The translations under genes and the position numbers were made by a program. 64,000 bases of DNA from Eupeodes corollae (taxonomy: Eukaryota > Arthropoda > Insecta > Diptera > Syrphidae): the NCBI RefSeq assembly GCF_945859685.1, contig NC_079147.1, positions 237,084,765-237,148,764 on the forward strand, in the 5' to 3' direction. Below the pieces are notes generated by a model. That model saw nothing but the letters and a program-made list of their open reading frames with translations, was not told the DNA's origin and searched no databases. Shown piece by piece: positions 43,840 to 54,540 of the stretch; position 1 is the stretch's first letter, and each line of letters starts with the position of its first letter.

Positions 43840-45005
43840 AGCTGACGCACGTGTCGTATTTTGTTTCACTGACAAACATCTTCAGTTTGGTCTATAATTT
43901 AACAATCAATCGTCTTATAAGCGAACAACGCTTACAAATTATTGAATTTTACTATCAAAATGTGTGCTCTGTTAAGAAAGTTCATCGCGCACTTCTTCCG
44001 TTTCATGGTCAGATTAATTGACCCACTGAAGCGGCTATTCGGGCTATTGTGACTAAATTTCGCACCAAATTTACATTGTTGGACATTAAACCACCAACAG
44101 GCTTACGTAGAGTGCGAACTGAAGAAAATATCGCAGCCAGTGTTAATAATGCAATTGGGCCTCTGTTACTTAACAACGTGGATCCCAAGGATTTAGGTGT
44201 GATGCCTTTCAAAACACAGCTGGTGCAAGATATCAATTAAAGAAATGACCTACTGCAACGTTACATTTCTGCTGAATGAGCTCTTAGAAAGTTGGCCGAA
44301 GATCCTCTTTTTTGCCGAAAAATAGTGTTCAGCGACGAAGCTCATTTTTGGCTCAATGGCTACGTAAACAAGCAGAATTGTCAATTTTGGAGTAAATATC
44401 AGTTAGAAGCATTGCAAGAGCTACCAATGGATCTAGAAAAAGTCACAGTGTGGTGCGGTTTATGGGCTGGTCATCAATGGACCGTACGACTTTAAAAATG
44501 ATGCGAATCGTAATTGTGATTGGTGAGCGCTACCGTGAGATGATATCCAACTTTTTTTGCCGAAAATGCTAGAGCTTGACTTGCATGACATGTGGTTTTA
44601 ACAAGACGGTGCAACATTCCACACAGCACGCGCAGAAATGGGTTTACTAAAAAGAGATTTCAGTGAACATTTTATTTCACGATCGGGACTGGTCTTGGCG
44701 TCTAGATCGTGAGATTTAACGCCCTTAGACTATTTTTGTCGGCAATGTTAAAGCACTATACAGACAAGCCCGCTTAAATGGATGCATTAGAAGACAACAT
44801 TGAAGCATTTATTCGCAAGATACCGGCCGAAATGTTGGAAGGAGTATGCCAAAATTGGACTACGCGAATGGACCATTTAAGGCGCAGTCAAGGTCAACAT
44901 TTCCATGAAATTATCTTCAAACATTAAATTATATGGATCGTACTATCAATGTAAATAAAGATTTCATGCATTTTTCTGAATTGTATGTGTTTTTTTGGAA
45001 AACTT
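43840..45005 (+). mobile_element. Rosa-type mariner, decayed copy
   Basis: The transposase frame runs from about 43905: SEQRLQIIEFYYQN, ALLPFHGQI (first HTH), VTKFRTKFTLLDIKPPTG, LRRVRTEENI, then a deletion in the second HTH to KDLGVMPFKTQLVQDI, LRKLAEDPLFCRKIVFSDEA, HFWLNGYVNKQNCQFWS, ELPMDLEKVTVWCGLWAG, and beyond a frameshift a broken QQDGAT (44595), third-Asp region (CDLTPLDYF, about 44720) and the C-terminus MDHLRRSQGQHFHEIIFKH (44870-44925). It is the same family as 62294-63562 but more decayed, with about a dozen lesions. Confidence 0.85.
44292..44495 (+). pseudogene. Mariner transposase catalytic-core fragment
   Basis: 67 residues: DPLFCRKIVFSDEAHFWLNG, YVNKQNCQFWSKYQLEALQE and LEKVTVWCGLWAGHQWTVRL. 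It carries the first catalytic Asp (FSDEAHF) and the VTVWCGLWAG strand. The frame breaks after WAG where GGIIGPYFF should follow. Confidence 0.85.
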
Positions 45006-45985
45006 TCCAATAAAGTAAGCCATTGAAATAGTTAGAAATAAAACAACAAAAGTGCCTGTATGGTTTCTTCATTATGAGTTTTTCATGTTTAAAATAATTT
45101 CTTCATTAAAATTTAAGAACAAAACATCTAAAGCGTTCATTTACTCGAAAATTATACTATTGTTCAGTTTTTCATTACAATATTTGTTTCATTTCATTCA
45201 AAATCTGCGTTGGAAGAATATGTTCAATTTTTCAGATTTATGGATAAGGTACGTCATCTAATAAAATATTTGTTGCAGTAGAACCTTCTCAAAGGCCTTA
45301 AATATTATATATTAATATTGTTGATTGCTCCATATCAATAATAAGCTTCCGGCTAAAACTATTATAAAAAAAAATTGGTAGTACACCTTTTCTAAAGTAT
45401 CTTCTATCAGAATGATTTCTCACATGGAATGAGATTCCATGACTTTGGAAACTTAATGCATTTTTGTAATATCAGTGATTCGATTTTTCAAGAAACACTG
45501 AATTATAACTAAATTTGAAGATAAAATTCTTTATACAGCATATTAATCGAAATAGAATAACTTAAGATTATAATAATCTTAAACAGAAGATAGGTAACAT
45601 AGAATGCACAAATTTGATTCCGAAGATTCACAAAATATCTTTATTTGTAAATAAATTGTCAATCAACCTAAAAAATGCTAGATATTTTTAATTTAGCTTC
45701 AATAATAAGAAGCTAATAAAGTTTCTTGGACTTAAAAACTACCTTAAAACCGATTTTATCGATATGATTAGAAGTGAAGGTATACTCAAGTTTTAAATAT
45801 TTTTGAACTTAAACTTTAAAGATAAACTGATAATTACTTAACAGAATTCCGATTTTTCGCTTTTAATTCAGGAACCCTCCAGGGATTATGAATACCCTTA
45901 TAATAATTAAACACACTTCAAACAATTAAGATAGGAAGATAAGATTAGAAGGCAAATAACGTAGCGCATTTTGAATATCTGCACT
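45006..45985. other. AT-rich DNA, nothing recognised
   Basis: Only short palindromes such as GATTATAATAATC near 45567; no coding or repeat similarity. Confidence 0.4.
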
Positions 45986-45989
45986 CTGC

Positions 45990-46270
45990 TATGAGGGGTA
46001 AAGCATTCTACAATCGTGTAGTGGGAGTAAAAAAAAAATCTCTATAAATAACACTATATCTAAAAACAGGCTTAATATTAAACTCATAAGCGGGTATTAC
46101 GGTTTTTTGAAAGGGTGATGCAACTAATATTTTATTAGAGAATTTTTCATTAGAATAGCTATAAAATAATGACAGCCATAAAACCTTGGGGCTATCATTA
46201 TTGTGTATACGTTTTTCATAAATTTCCTCAAGGAACCGGACAATAGAATGTTATATTTAAACTCTTGGTG
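45990..46270 (-). mobile_element. CR1/L2-like LINE, old 3'-terminal fragment (copy 5)
   Basis: AAAGCATTCTACAATCGTGT (46001) corresponds to GGCATTCCACATTCGTGTAG of the other copies, and GCGGGTATTACGG (46091) to GCGAGTATTACGG; a stretch with TAGAATAGCTATAAAATAA matches the region near 32120. It is the most diverged copy, hence the oldest. Confidence 0.5.
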
Positions 46271-47480
46271 CATTAAGAAATTAGATTAAGTATAACAAGT
46301 TATAATTTTCCGAGTTTTGGAGCTATTTCGTCAATAAATTGTCCATCACGTTTTAAAAAAAAACGTCTAAAAAAGTATAACAAATTATAACTGCTGTCAA
46401 AAACTAAAGTTTTGTACAATACCTTAGTCAAAGTAAATATTGATTTTCACATATATGAACATACGAAATGAATTAAAATGGTTAGCCTATTTGCAAAAAA
46501 CAAACAGCAAATATATAACATTTTTCTGCACATCACTGTAGATTATACGAATATATCTTACTGCTAGTAGATGTGTGATGTCTTTCATGCTAATTGCATG
46601 CAATTTAAGCAATTCCTCTGAAATTTCTTCAAATGCACATCACTACGACAACTACGTATATAGATAAGGATATAAATGTTTCTTGTTTTCATTATAAGCA
46701 TCAGACCAATCTAACTTTTTATATTTTTTTTCCAAAAGGAACTTTTACAAAAACAACATCAACAAGAAAATAATGTCTCTCTGATGGATCTTATGGTTGT
46801 ATCTATTTTGTATATTTGTAGACTAATAGAGACGAAGAGCAATAAAAATGCATAAAAGAGAAAAATTTATTAGCAAATTTATAGTTGAAAATCTACTTGA
46901 ATCACTGACAATTTCAAACGATACCAAACGAAACGACCAACTATCATAGATACTCTATAGTCTCATACTCTTGTAGATGATATAACAAACATCAGACATT
47001 ATTGGGTCTTGGGGGCATCAACTTTGGTAATGGTTGATCATCATATTGCATTTTATACAATGGCTCACGATGCTATTTAAAGTTGGTTAAAAATGAAAGG
47101 ACAAATTGGAAATTGGTAGAAAGAGGAAAATAATAAATTTCTTTGCAGTTTTTTAAAGCTCGAATGCATTTATGATTCTAAGTGCAATTTTATTTTATAT
47201 GAATGATGTTTTAGATCTCATTTCTGAAGCTTTTTTTATATCGGTTTTCTTTATAAAAGCAAATCTCGATTTAATTCTCCGATTATGTCAAAAACAAGTT
47301 TAATATTCAAGTTATGTTCTTGATTATTGTTAATTTGCAATCATGTGAAATATTTTTATTGTAAATCAATTTATCAATAGATTGTAACGAAGCGGCTACT
47401 CTTTAACATTACTATAGGTGAGGTTTTAATGAACATTCAAATAAAAATATGCAAAAATGCAAAAGCAAGTTTTATTGAAT
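46271..47480. other. AT-rich DNA, nothing recognised
   Basis: No supported feature. Confidence 0.4.
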
Positions 47481-47489
47481 TGGAAAAAG

Positions 47490-48250
47490 CGGATTTATAA
47501 AGAAATAGTCATTTTTAAAAGAGGTAGGTAGGTAGAAATGGCAGTAGCAAACCGTAGCAAAACTTTGTGGAATTAGAGCTGATGGAAAACTTCGTTTTGA
47601 ATTCATATACTTAATAGACTTATGTACTGAAAAAGAATATTTGATATCGCATCTATAAAGAAAATTCAAAGACGCTATAGCGATTTCATCAATATCATCA
47701 ATATTCTCTGTTAAAAGTTGACATTCTAGAACTGGCCATAGCAGGACATTTACAGAGAAAATGACAAACAGTTTCGTTTTCATGTTGGTCTCCGACTACG
47801 ACAATGAGTATATTGTGAGGGATGCCCAACTTTCCTGCATGCTCTCTTATCAGCCAGTGTCCGGTACATATTGATCCTGGCTAAATCATGCCTAGGTCTG
47901 CTTAAAAGACCGATGAAATTACTTTAGTTATGAGAAAGTCATATACTTCCTGGATATAATACAGTCCGTTTAGCTGATCCAAATGTGGTTGGATTCTATC
48001 AAGAAAATTAAGCAAAGATGTATATTTTACTCTCTCCGCATGTGTGCTATAAAGGGCCGATCCTATTGGACCAGTATAGAGGATATTGTAGTGGAATTGG
48101 TAGCCATAACTGCGGCCTAGATGTCAGTGCAGATAGCCGCGTTTCTATTTTGGTTTGAGTTCGATTTGAGTACACTGAAAAATCAGGTAGCCGAAAGACT
48201 TAGAGACATTTCAGGACTGAGAAAAAATAAACGGCCTAACTCCACATTTC
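47490..48250 (-). pseudogene. LINE RNase H and C-terminal Cys/His fragment
   Basis: On the minus strand, frames near 48160-47990 read AICTDI*AAVMATNSTTISS, matching the IxTDSQAAxxAL strand of LINE RNase H, then LVQ and a decayed middle. From about 47870: LTGHWLIREHAGKLGIPHN, then ENETVCHFLCKCPAMASSRM (47790-47720), the C-terminal motif CxxC...ExxxHFLCxCPA found at the end of LINEs with RNase H. The ORF 47472-47783 follows the tail in one frame. Frameshifts and stops are frequent. Confidence 0.65.
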
Positions 48251-48519
48251 GTCTTAGTTCCCTCATTTAAGATCTGGTATCTGGTGGTATCGAAGTCTTT
48301 CGTAACCATTTACACATAACCTAATTTTTTCTGGCAGGAAAGATTACTTCAAAATCCTTACTGAGGCTCAAAGCAGAGGTGCAGTAGTCGGTGTTTGTCA
48401 CAAAAATATAGCAAGGTATCAGTTCCGTAATACTACCATGACCTGGAAAACCAACTGTTTGATTGTTTAGGCTTTAGCGCGCTGCACAATACTAAATAAT
48501 TATGTGTAGGTCTACTGGA

Positions 48520-49740
48520 GAGAAATTTGCATTCTACCTGCAGTTACCGAAATAGTAGCAAAAATCATTCTGGAACGCATCAGAGGCCACACTCAATGCC
48601 GAACAAGTAGGCTTCCACCCTGGATCCTCCTGTATTGATCATATCGACACTCTGCGGATCATTATTGAGCCGTGCGTTGAATGTTGAATATCAATCATAC
48701 CACTGCACCTGCTGTTCATGGACTTCTAGAAGGCTTTTGGTAGCGTCACAGAGAGTACATCTGGGTAGCTTTGCGGAGGAGGGGTATTCCAGAAAAATGA
48801 ATTGCTATTATTAAAGTAACATATAATGGATCCAAGTATCAGGAGGATTTTGAAATTCGTAGCGGAGTCAGACAGGCCGTATTCTGTAGTCAATATTGTT
48901 TTTGTTGGTGATAAGCGATGTACTGCGCCCAGCTTTTTCAGTAAGCGGAAGGATCTAATGGACTTTGACATCCTATTTGAAGCAATTGAATTATGCGGAC
49001 GATGTTTGCTTACTCTCTCGTAGGGTCATGGATCTTCATCAAATGACAACAAGTGTGGAGAGAGAAGCAGAAGTCGTGGGGCTCGTGGTCAGCCTCGGAG
49101 CCCGACCATCTTCTAAAATAAATATTGCCTCGCAACCGGTGGAAAAAGTGGAGAGCTTTGTAGTAATTTCTTATTAGTAATTTCTATATGAAGGTGGAAC
49201 CGAACACGACGTCATCTGCCGCATCGGCAAAGCAAAAGCGACGTTCGATATGCTGTCGAACATTTTGAGGAAAAACTCTCGACAAAATCAGCTTAAGAAC
49301 AACGCTACGACTGTTTCGCACAAATGTCGAAGGCGAATCTGTGCTTCTTGATGAAGCACCTGGAAGGTTACTTCAGCCATTAAAAGAAAGCTGCAAACCT
49401 TCTCGAATAGAAGTCTTCAGAACTTCAAAAGAATATTCAATGTGGTCCTTCATAGAAGAACTGGTCGGGACCTATAACCACTATTATACGAAGGCGTAAG
49501 TGGCAATGGATTGAACATACGCTTCGAAAATGAACCGACTGCATTGAAGGAAAAAGCAATGCAGTGGAATCCGCTCACAAAATAAAGGAAGAAGAGCTGG
49601 AAGACCGAGATGCACATGGCACAAGACAGTCAAGGAGGAATTAGCGTCACTAGGCAAGAGTTGGAGGGAGCTGAAACATCTCTCTCCGGAAACCGCACAC
49701 GATGGCGCGTAGGCATAATAGAGGGCGTATGACCCTTAAG
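48520..49740 (+). mobile_element. RTE/BovB-like LINE, RT to C-terminus
   Basis: Plus-strand blocks: ILPAVTEIVAKIILERIRGH (48535-48590), PGSSCIDHIDTL-type sequence (48625), RRGIPEK*IAIIKVTYNGSK (48778-48835), FEIRSGVRQ (48845-48875), then NYADDVCLLSRRVMDLHQMT (48985-49035, box C with both Asp), INIASQPVEKVESF (49110-49160), GGTEHDVICRIGKAKATFDM (49192-49250), SAIKRKLQTFSNRSLQ, and near 49490-49730 RKWQWIEHTLR-like sequence, LGKSWRELKHLSPE and RxRWR-type end. The large region between box B and box C is deleted (48880-48980). It belongs to RTE/BovB in a broad sense but to a different family from copies A-C. Inactive. Confidence 0.82.
48965..49177 (+). pseudogene. RTE RT palm fragment with YADD box
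   Basis: 70 residues around LNYADDVCLLSRRVMDLHQM, holding the palm catalytic YADD, then EAEVVGLVVSLGARPSSKIN and QPVEKVESFV. In related elements KTK replaces the SLGARPSSK stretch, so this piece is decayed. The codon after SY is a stop. Confidence 0.8.
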
Positions 49741-51710
49741 AGGTTCCTAACTAACTTAAAAGATCTGAGGACCTAAGAAAGCTCCACTTTTTACCAAATG
49801 TTTTTCTATGGGCATAAAAGGCGATGCAAGTTTTTTTTAATGCAATCTCCAATATTTAGTTTCCAGTTTAGTTTGAGATCTAGAATTACTCAGATTGTCA
49901 TAACAGTTGGGGAAATTTGTAAAATGTGTTTGTCAAATCTTTTTAGACTTGTAGATAGATTTAGATTCAAATAGCAAACCATGTTCCACAGATTTCTGTA
50001 AAATTAGATATTTAATTTTTTAACCAATTGATTTCGCCAACATTTCTTCGATATCTGCACAAATTCAATTCTTGATGTCTTAAATCGATTTGTGAGACAT
50101 TTATATAGGCTTTATTTTTCTCAAAAACTTATTTCCTCATTAAAACATTATGGGCCGAAAGTACTTATTGAATAATTGAGATAAACTTTTCTAGAAATAA
50201 TACCTAGTCTCAGTTCTTAGGTGAATAGTGGATTCTTTTTCGATAAAAGCCGATTCATTTCTTTAGAACTGGGTCTTGGCTGGTAATCGAACGGGTCCTG
50301 GTATTAACTGAAAGGAAAGATTGTCAACACTACTGACTACACCAGACATTTTCTTTGTTGTCCTTAATTCTGGAAAATGTACAGGGTTTCGTTTTTTCAA
50401 TTTTAGCAACAGCTTAAATTTGTCCAATAATCCTTTTATTTAAAGAACTGTGACTAGAAAATTGTTACTATATTTGTAAATAAATTTAACAATTTCAATC
50501 CATTGTTGACAGTGTACCGTTTCGTCAAAAGATGAAACTTCAAAATGACAGCTGTCATTTATATTTTGGTCTAAGACTAAAATGTGTCACAAAATATTCT
50601 TCATAAACATATTTCATTTGTAAATTAAGGCTAACTACTTTTTTACCTCCAAGTTTTGGTTACAAGAATTTCGAAATTAAATTTTTGCAACCTAAAAACT
50701 AAATCTTGAACAAACTCATAAGTTTTTTGGCCGATTCGAATAATTTATTTGAAATTCGATAAACTGATTGATATTTCTTGCAAACACGACTCCAAAACTT
50801 TCAAACTTGTCAAGTTTCTTAATTTATTTTTTCCTGTTCCTTGAAACAGAAAATGTTATTTTTGTATAACAATGAAGTTTCTTGAATAAGACGCGTTTTT
50901 GTTGGTGAAGTAAGAAGGCTTCCTTCTCAATAATCTTGCCCACGTCTAAGTTCGTAAATCCCAAATAAAGTAGCATTACTTCAGTGTACCACTTATTTTT
51001 CCTCATACACAATATTTTCATCAATTTAAATGGATTTTTTTGTTTTATTCGCGTTAAATTTAATAATTTGCAAATAATAAATTAGAGACATCAAAAACTT
51101 GATGAATATGTATTTTATACGAAGGTAGGTCTATAATTTAGGTGTATTAAAAGTGGTTCTTATTCGTGACAATAACTCAATCTGAAGAATCTTGATCCGA
51201 AGATCATAAAGACGAAGGTAATAAGGATGCGTATTACGATAAATTTATGTTCTTTTATGCAAACAAAAGCTTTTAACCTGGTTTTATGAACCTCGTAAAA
51301 AAATAAATTCATATAATATTATACGTATTTTCAAAAACGAAAGCGAATTGTGAGTAGCCGCAAAGGAGGAAAAGTAACATAAACTATATTTAGATTCAGA
51401 GTGTCCTGAGAAACGATATTATTATACGACGATAACAGTGGGTCAACAAAGGTTTTAGTAACAGAAATCCGATAATGCCCTAAGTTATCCATAAAATCAG
51501 TTTTGTTTTTCTATTTGTTCTTGGAACTATTTTAAACTTAGCACCAAATTAAATTTTCATGGAAATACACACTTAACGGATTAGGTGATATAGGGTGTTT
51601 TTTTGTAGGTATAGAATTTTGAAATGGAATAAAACAAACATCAATTTTTAAATTAAAATAAAATTTACTTTGTTCGAAAGCTGATCAGGCAAAATGAATT
51701 AAATATTATT
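49741..51710. other. AT-rich DNA with one possible tRNA-like SINE head
   Basis: Apart from the putative tRNA-like sequence at 50262-50345 (separate entry), nothing recognised. ORF 50824-51024 (-) has no domain. Confidence 0.4.
50262..50345 (-). repeat. Possible second tRNA-derived SINE head
   Basis: In reverse: TCTGGTGTAGTCAGTAGTG, resembling a pol III A box (TGGTGTAGTCAG), and 40 bp on CGTTCGATTACC, resembling a B box (GGTTCGANTCC with two mismatches), ending CCAGCCAAGACCCAG. Spacing is tRNA-like. The sequence differs from the SINE family at 8.66 kb. No body, tail or target duplication identified. Confidence 0.35.
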
Positions 51711-51727
51711 TCTGGCATGTGACCACC

Positions 51728-52024
51728 TAACTTGGGTGGCGCAACAGTCCGTTTGAGAACTAGGGCCTAATGACTGACAACTCTCAACCATTCCTGTGTG
51801 CGAGTGCTGCTGTCAGGGATGGAAGGGACCTACAGTTTTAAGCCGAATCCAAACGGCAAATTTGAGAAAGCACTTTTCATGACAAGGATTACTCTTGGAG
51901 AATTTGTCAATTCCTCGCAAGAGGCAGTACTCGTGAAAAAACTTTAGGTGGCATAGACAGGGATCGAACCCAAGACCTCTGGCATGACAGTCCAACGCAC
52001 TAACCATCATGCCACGGGTACTAC
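51728..52024 (-). mobile_element. tRNA-derived SINE, full-length copy with target duplication
   Basis: Nearly the same sequence and length as the copy at 8.66 kb: head with A box and B box GGTTCGATCCC in reverse near 51960-52015, body, and 3' end GGTGGCGCAACAGTCC in reverse at 51736. Flanks GGCATGTGACCACC (51714-51727) and GGCATGTTACCACC (52025-52038) form a 14-bp duplication with one mismatch. It inserted at the 3' edge of the mariner fragment that follows. Confidence 0.88.
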
Positions 52025-52038
52025 GGCATGTTACCACC

Positions 52039-52470
52039 ACGATGGTTATTTCAAAGTCCCCAAGTTGTCAATTATTTCGAGCTTATCGGCGGTGTAGTAC
52101 AGCGACTTTACATATCCTCATAAAATATAGTCAAGCTGCGTTAAATCACTCCATATGGAAGACCAATTCATGGGTCCGTAACTTGAAAATATGCTGTTAA
52201 GAAACTATTCCTTCTATAAATCAATTGTAAAACGATAGCGGTCACCATTGACAGTAACGTTCTGACAAACATTGTTTTTAATTATTTCACCAAGCCATAA
52301 AGAACCAAAAAGTCAGTTTGTGGTGTTGTAACGGTGTCTCAACCTACACTTTAAGATTATCACCAATTCGATAATTCCAGTTTTGATAAATGACGTATCA
52401 CTAAAAATAAACACCCGTTGATTGATTCTTAAAATACATTCTTTAGTTTACATTTTTTAAACCTTGACTT
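52039..52470 (-). pseudogene. Mariner-like transposase fragment
   Basis: In reverse from about 52420: FSDTSF and, in a second frame, FQNWNYRIGDNLKV followed by ETPLQHHKLTFW and FMAW (matching YVNKQNYRIWGDENPKVFVETPLHHQKVTVWC), then NNVCQNVTVNGDRYRFTIDL (52300-52240), and SYGPMNWSSIWSDLTQLDYI with GYVKSLYYTADK (52150-52080). The last block is the PPRSCDLTPLDYFLWGYVKS region with the third catalytic Asp. The FQQDGAT block between the last two is deleted, so the second catalytic Asp is missing. It is closest in wording to the relic at 13.5-14.3 kb. Confidence 0.65.
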
Positions 52471-52584
52471 CTGGGACTTTTAACTTAGAATCATCAAGAA
52501 ATGACATTGTTTGACTTTATAACAGTACAAAAATGTTGGTTTGGTTAACTAACTAACACTTATTAGTGACCTAAACGTTGTTTT

Positions 52585-52737
52585 ACAGGGTCGCCAAGAT
52601 TTTACTTTTATTTTATAGCATTGATTGTACATTTTATCGCAAAAATAACAAAACTACCGAATTTTGACAAGTGTCACCTTTTCGAAAGTTTTTCCTGCTT
52701 GTCAGTGCTTCCGAAAGTATTAAAATAATAGTGTTTA
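52585..52737. repeat. Left direct repeat flanking a mariner
   Basis: Begins ACAGGGTCGCCAAGAT, contains GTACATTTTATCGC, TTTGACAAGTGTCACCTTTT and CTTGTCAGTGCTTCCGAAAG. The same ordered sequence recurs in the same orientation at 53910-54041, on the other side of the mariner. Similarity is high with a few substitutions and a ~20-bp indel near the start. Confidence 0.82.
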
Positions 52738-52837
52738 TTTTATATATAGGTTTATTGCTTTTTTTGGCGCGGTAAGATTGTTAACCCGTGGCAGCCATTT
52801 TGTTTGGATGACATCTGCCAAATCTTTTGTTTATTAT

Positions 52838-53872
52838 TCAGTTATTCATGCCAAATCATTACGATTGAACAGCACGTTCAAATGATAAAATTTTATTATA
52901 AAAACGTTGCGTATGTTGCGCCCATTTTACGGTAGGCGTGGTGGCCCTTCACAGTCGACTCTTCAACATTTGGTGGCTAAATTCGAGACGAGCGGTTCAG
53001 TAAACTATCAGCTAACACCCGTACATTCAAGGAACGCAAGATCAGCCGAGAACATCCGGTCCGTGAAAGTGTACAGCAGAACCCAGGGCAAGCTAATCCT
53101 CGCCGTGCACAAAAACTCGGCCTTTCACAGACTTTAACTTGGTGAATTTTGCGTCCGAATTTTGGCCTACACCCGAACAAGATCCAACTGACATATTAGA
53201 ACAAAGTTCATGATCATAGAAAACGCCGTTTGTTCGCTGACTGGGCTTGTAATCATTTGGAAGAAGACCCTAATTTTGGCCGAAAAATCATTTCTAGTAC
53301 CGAGGCTTATTTTTGGATGAATGGCTGACAAGGTGGTTACCGTTACCGTTTGGTCTGGATGTTAGGCCAGCTGCAGCGGCACGTTGTTATTGGTCTGTAC
53401 TTTTTTGAAAACGAGGTTAGTGAGCCGGGCACCTTCAACAGCTTGAGCTTCATAACGATGATAACTTATTTCTTATGGCCCAAAAACATATAGACCTAGA
53501 CGACATGTGGTTCTAGAAAGACGGCGCTACGTTGTACACAGCAAACGCCACGATTGACATTTCGCAAGAACGATATGAGGGTAAGGTTATCTCTCCCAGG
53601 GGTGATGTGAATTGGCCACCAAGGTCATGCGATTTAATCCCGCTAGACTTTTTCCTGTGGAGTTTCTTGAAGTCGCAGGTCTATGCAAATAAACCACAAC
53701 CGACCTATGCCCTAAAGGTGAAAATAACACAGGCCATCGAACAAATTTCAGCGGAAGAGTCATTGAAAATTGGACCACTCGGATCCGTGCCATCGTAAGA
53801 AGCCGATGAAGGCATTTGAATGATGTCATATTCCACACTTTTTTCCATTTCAACATCCCTTATTGAAAAACC
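52838..53872 (+). pseudogene. Rosa-like mariner transposase pseudogene (DD41D spacing)
   Basis: Frames in order: LRPFYGRRGGPSQSTLQHLV (first HTH, 52920), AKFETSGSVN, NARSAENIR, a decayed second HTH, then RRLFADWACNHLEEDPNFGRK (53225), a mutated FSDEAHF (SSTEAYFWMNG, 53290-53325), HVVIGLYFFENE, then FLWPKNIDLDDMWF*KDGATL (53475-53530; the second Asp present), and a clean block DVNWPPRSCDLIPLDFFLWS (53606-53665) with the third Asp. From the Asp of KDGAT to the Asp of PLDFF there are 41 residues, the rosa-type DD41D pattern. The C-terminus QVYANKPQPTYALKVKITQA follows. Several stops and frameshifts. Confidence 0.83.
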
Positions 53873-53909
53873 TTTTAATTGACATTTGTTATTCACTTTA
53901 AAATGCTTC

Positions 53910-54041
53910 ACAGGGTTACCAACACTTTCGCTTGTACATTTTATCAACACAACTCTACTGAATTTGGACAAGTGTCAGCTTTTCCGACGTTTTTGCTGCT
54001 TGTCAGTGCTTCCGAAAGTACTTAAATGGAAGTGTTACCTT
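53910..54041. repeat. Right direct repeat flanking a mariner
   Basis: Second copy of the sequence at 52585-52737, here beginning ACAGGGTTACCAACAC and ending with CTTCCGAAAGTACTTAAATGG. Same orientation as the left copy. Confidence 0.82.
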
Positions 54042-54204
54042 TTCTCTTATATTAGCACTTCTATTTTTTGGAAACTTAAACGGCTAAGTTGTATCATAAT
54101 AAGTAAGACATCTATTAGTTTTAAAATTTAAAACAAATTTGGCAAAAAGACAATTATCCTCGCTGTGGTTGGAAACAGGATTGGTCATTGTGGTTTTATA
54201 TTAA

Positions 54205-54540
54205 TATCCTTTATCAAGTTATTGCAATCGGTCTGATTTACCGAATTAAAAATAATGACATTTCTCGACGTTTCGAGGCCCCTAGAATCTAGATCAAAAG
54301 TTTTCGGCGAAATGTGTATGTATGCGTGTACGTTCGCTCATACCTTTGAGATACCTTTTATCGTCGGCCATATCTCAAAAACCGGCACAGATATCGACTT
54401 CACAAAAAAAAACTAATAACTGATAAAAAAAAAAAAATTCGGCAGAAGTATCTTGAGACACAAAGAAATATATTGACTTCAAACTTTCTTTATCTTACAC
54501 AAAATGTTCTTATTAATATTTTGTTAAGATGTTTGAAACA
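54205..54540 (+). repeat. Dispersed repeat of the 24.0-24.6 kb family
   Basis: Shares ordered blocks with the minus strand of 24000-24570 (TTATTGCAATCGGTC, GACATTTCTCGACGTTTCG, a GTGTACGTTCG run, CATATCTCAAAAACC, ATATCGACTTCA), then goes on with TTTGTTAAGATGTTTGAAAC-like AT-rich sequence. The ~165-bp tandem units are not evident here. No coding sequence. Confidence 0.6.

Noticed and set aside
52585..54041. LTR retrotransposon (direct repeats as LTRs)
   Set aside because: The interior encodes a mariner transposase and no gag, pol or primer-binding site; the repeats are more simply a duplication around an insertion.
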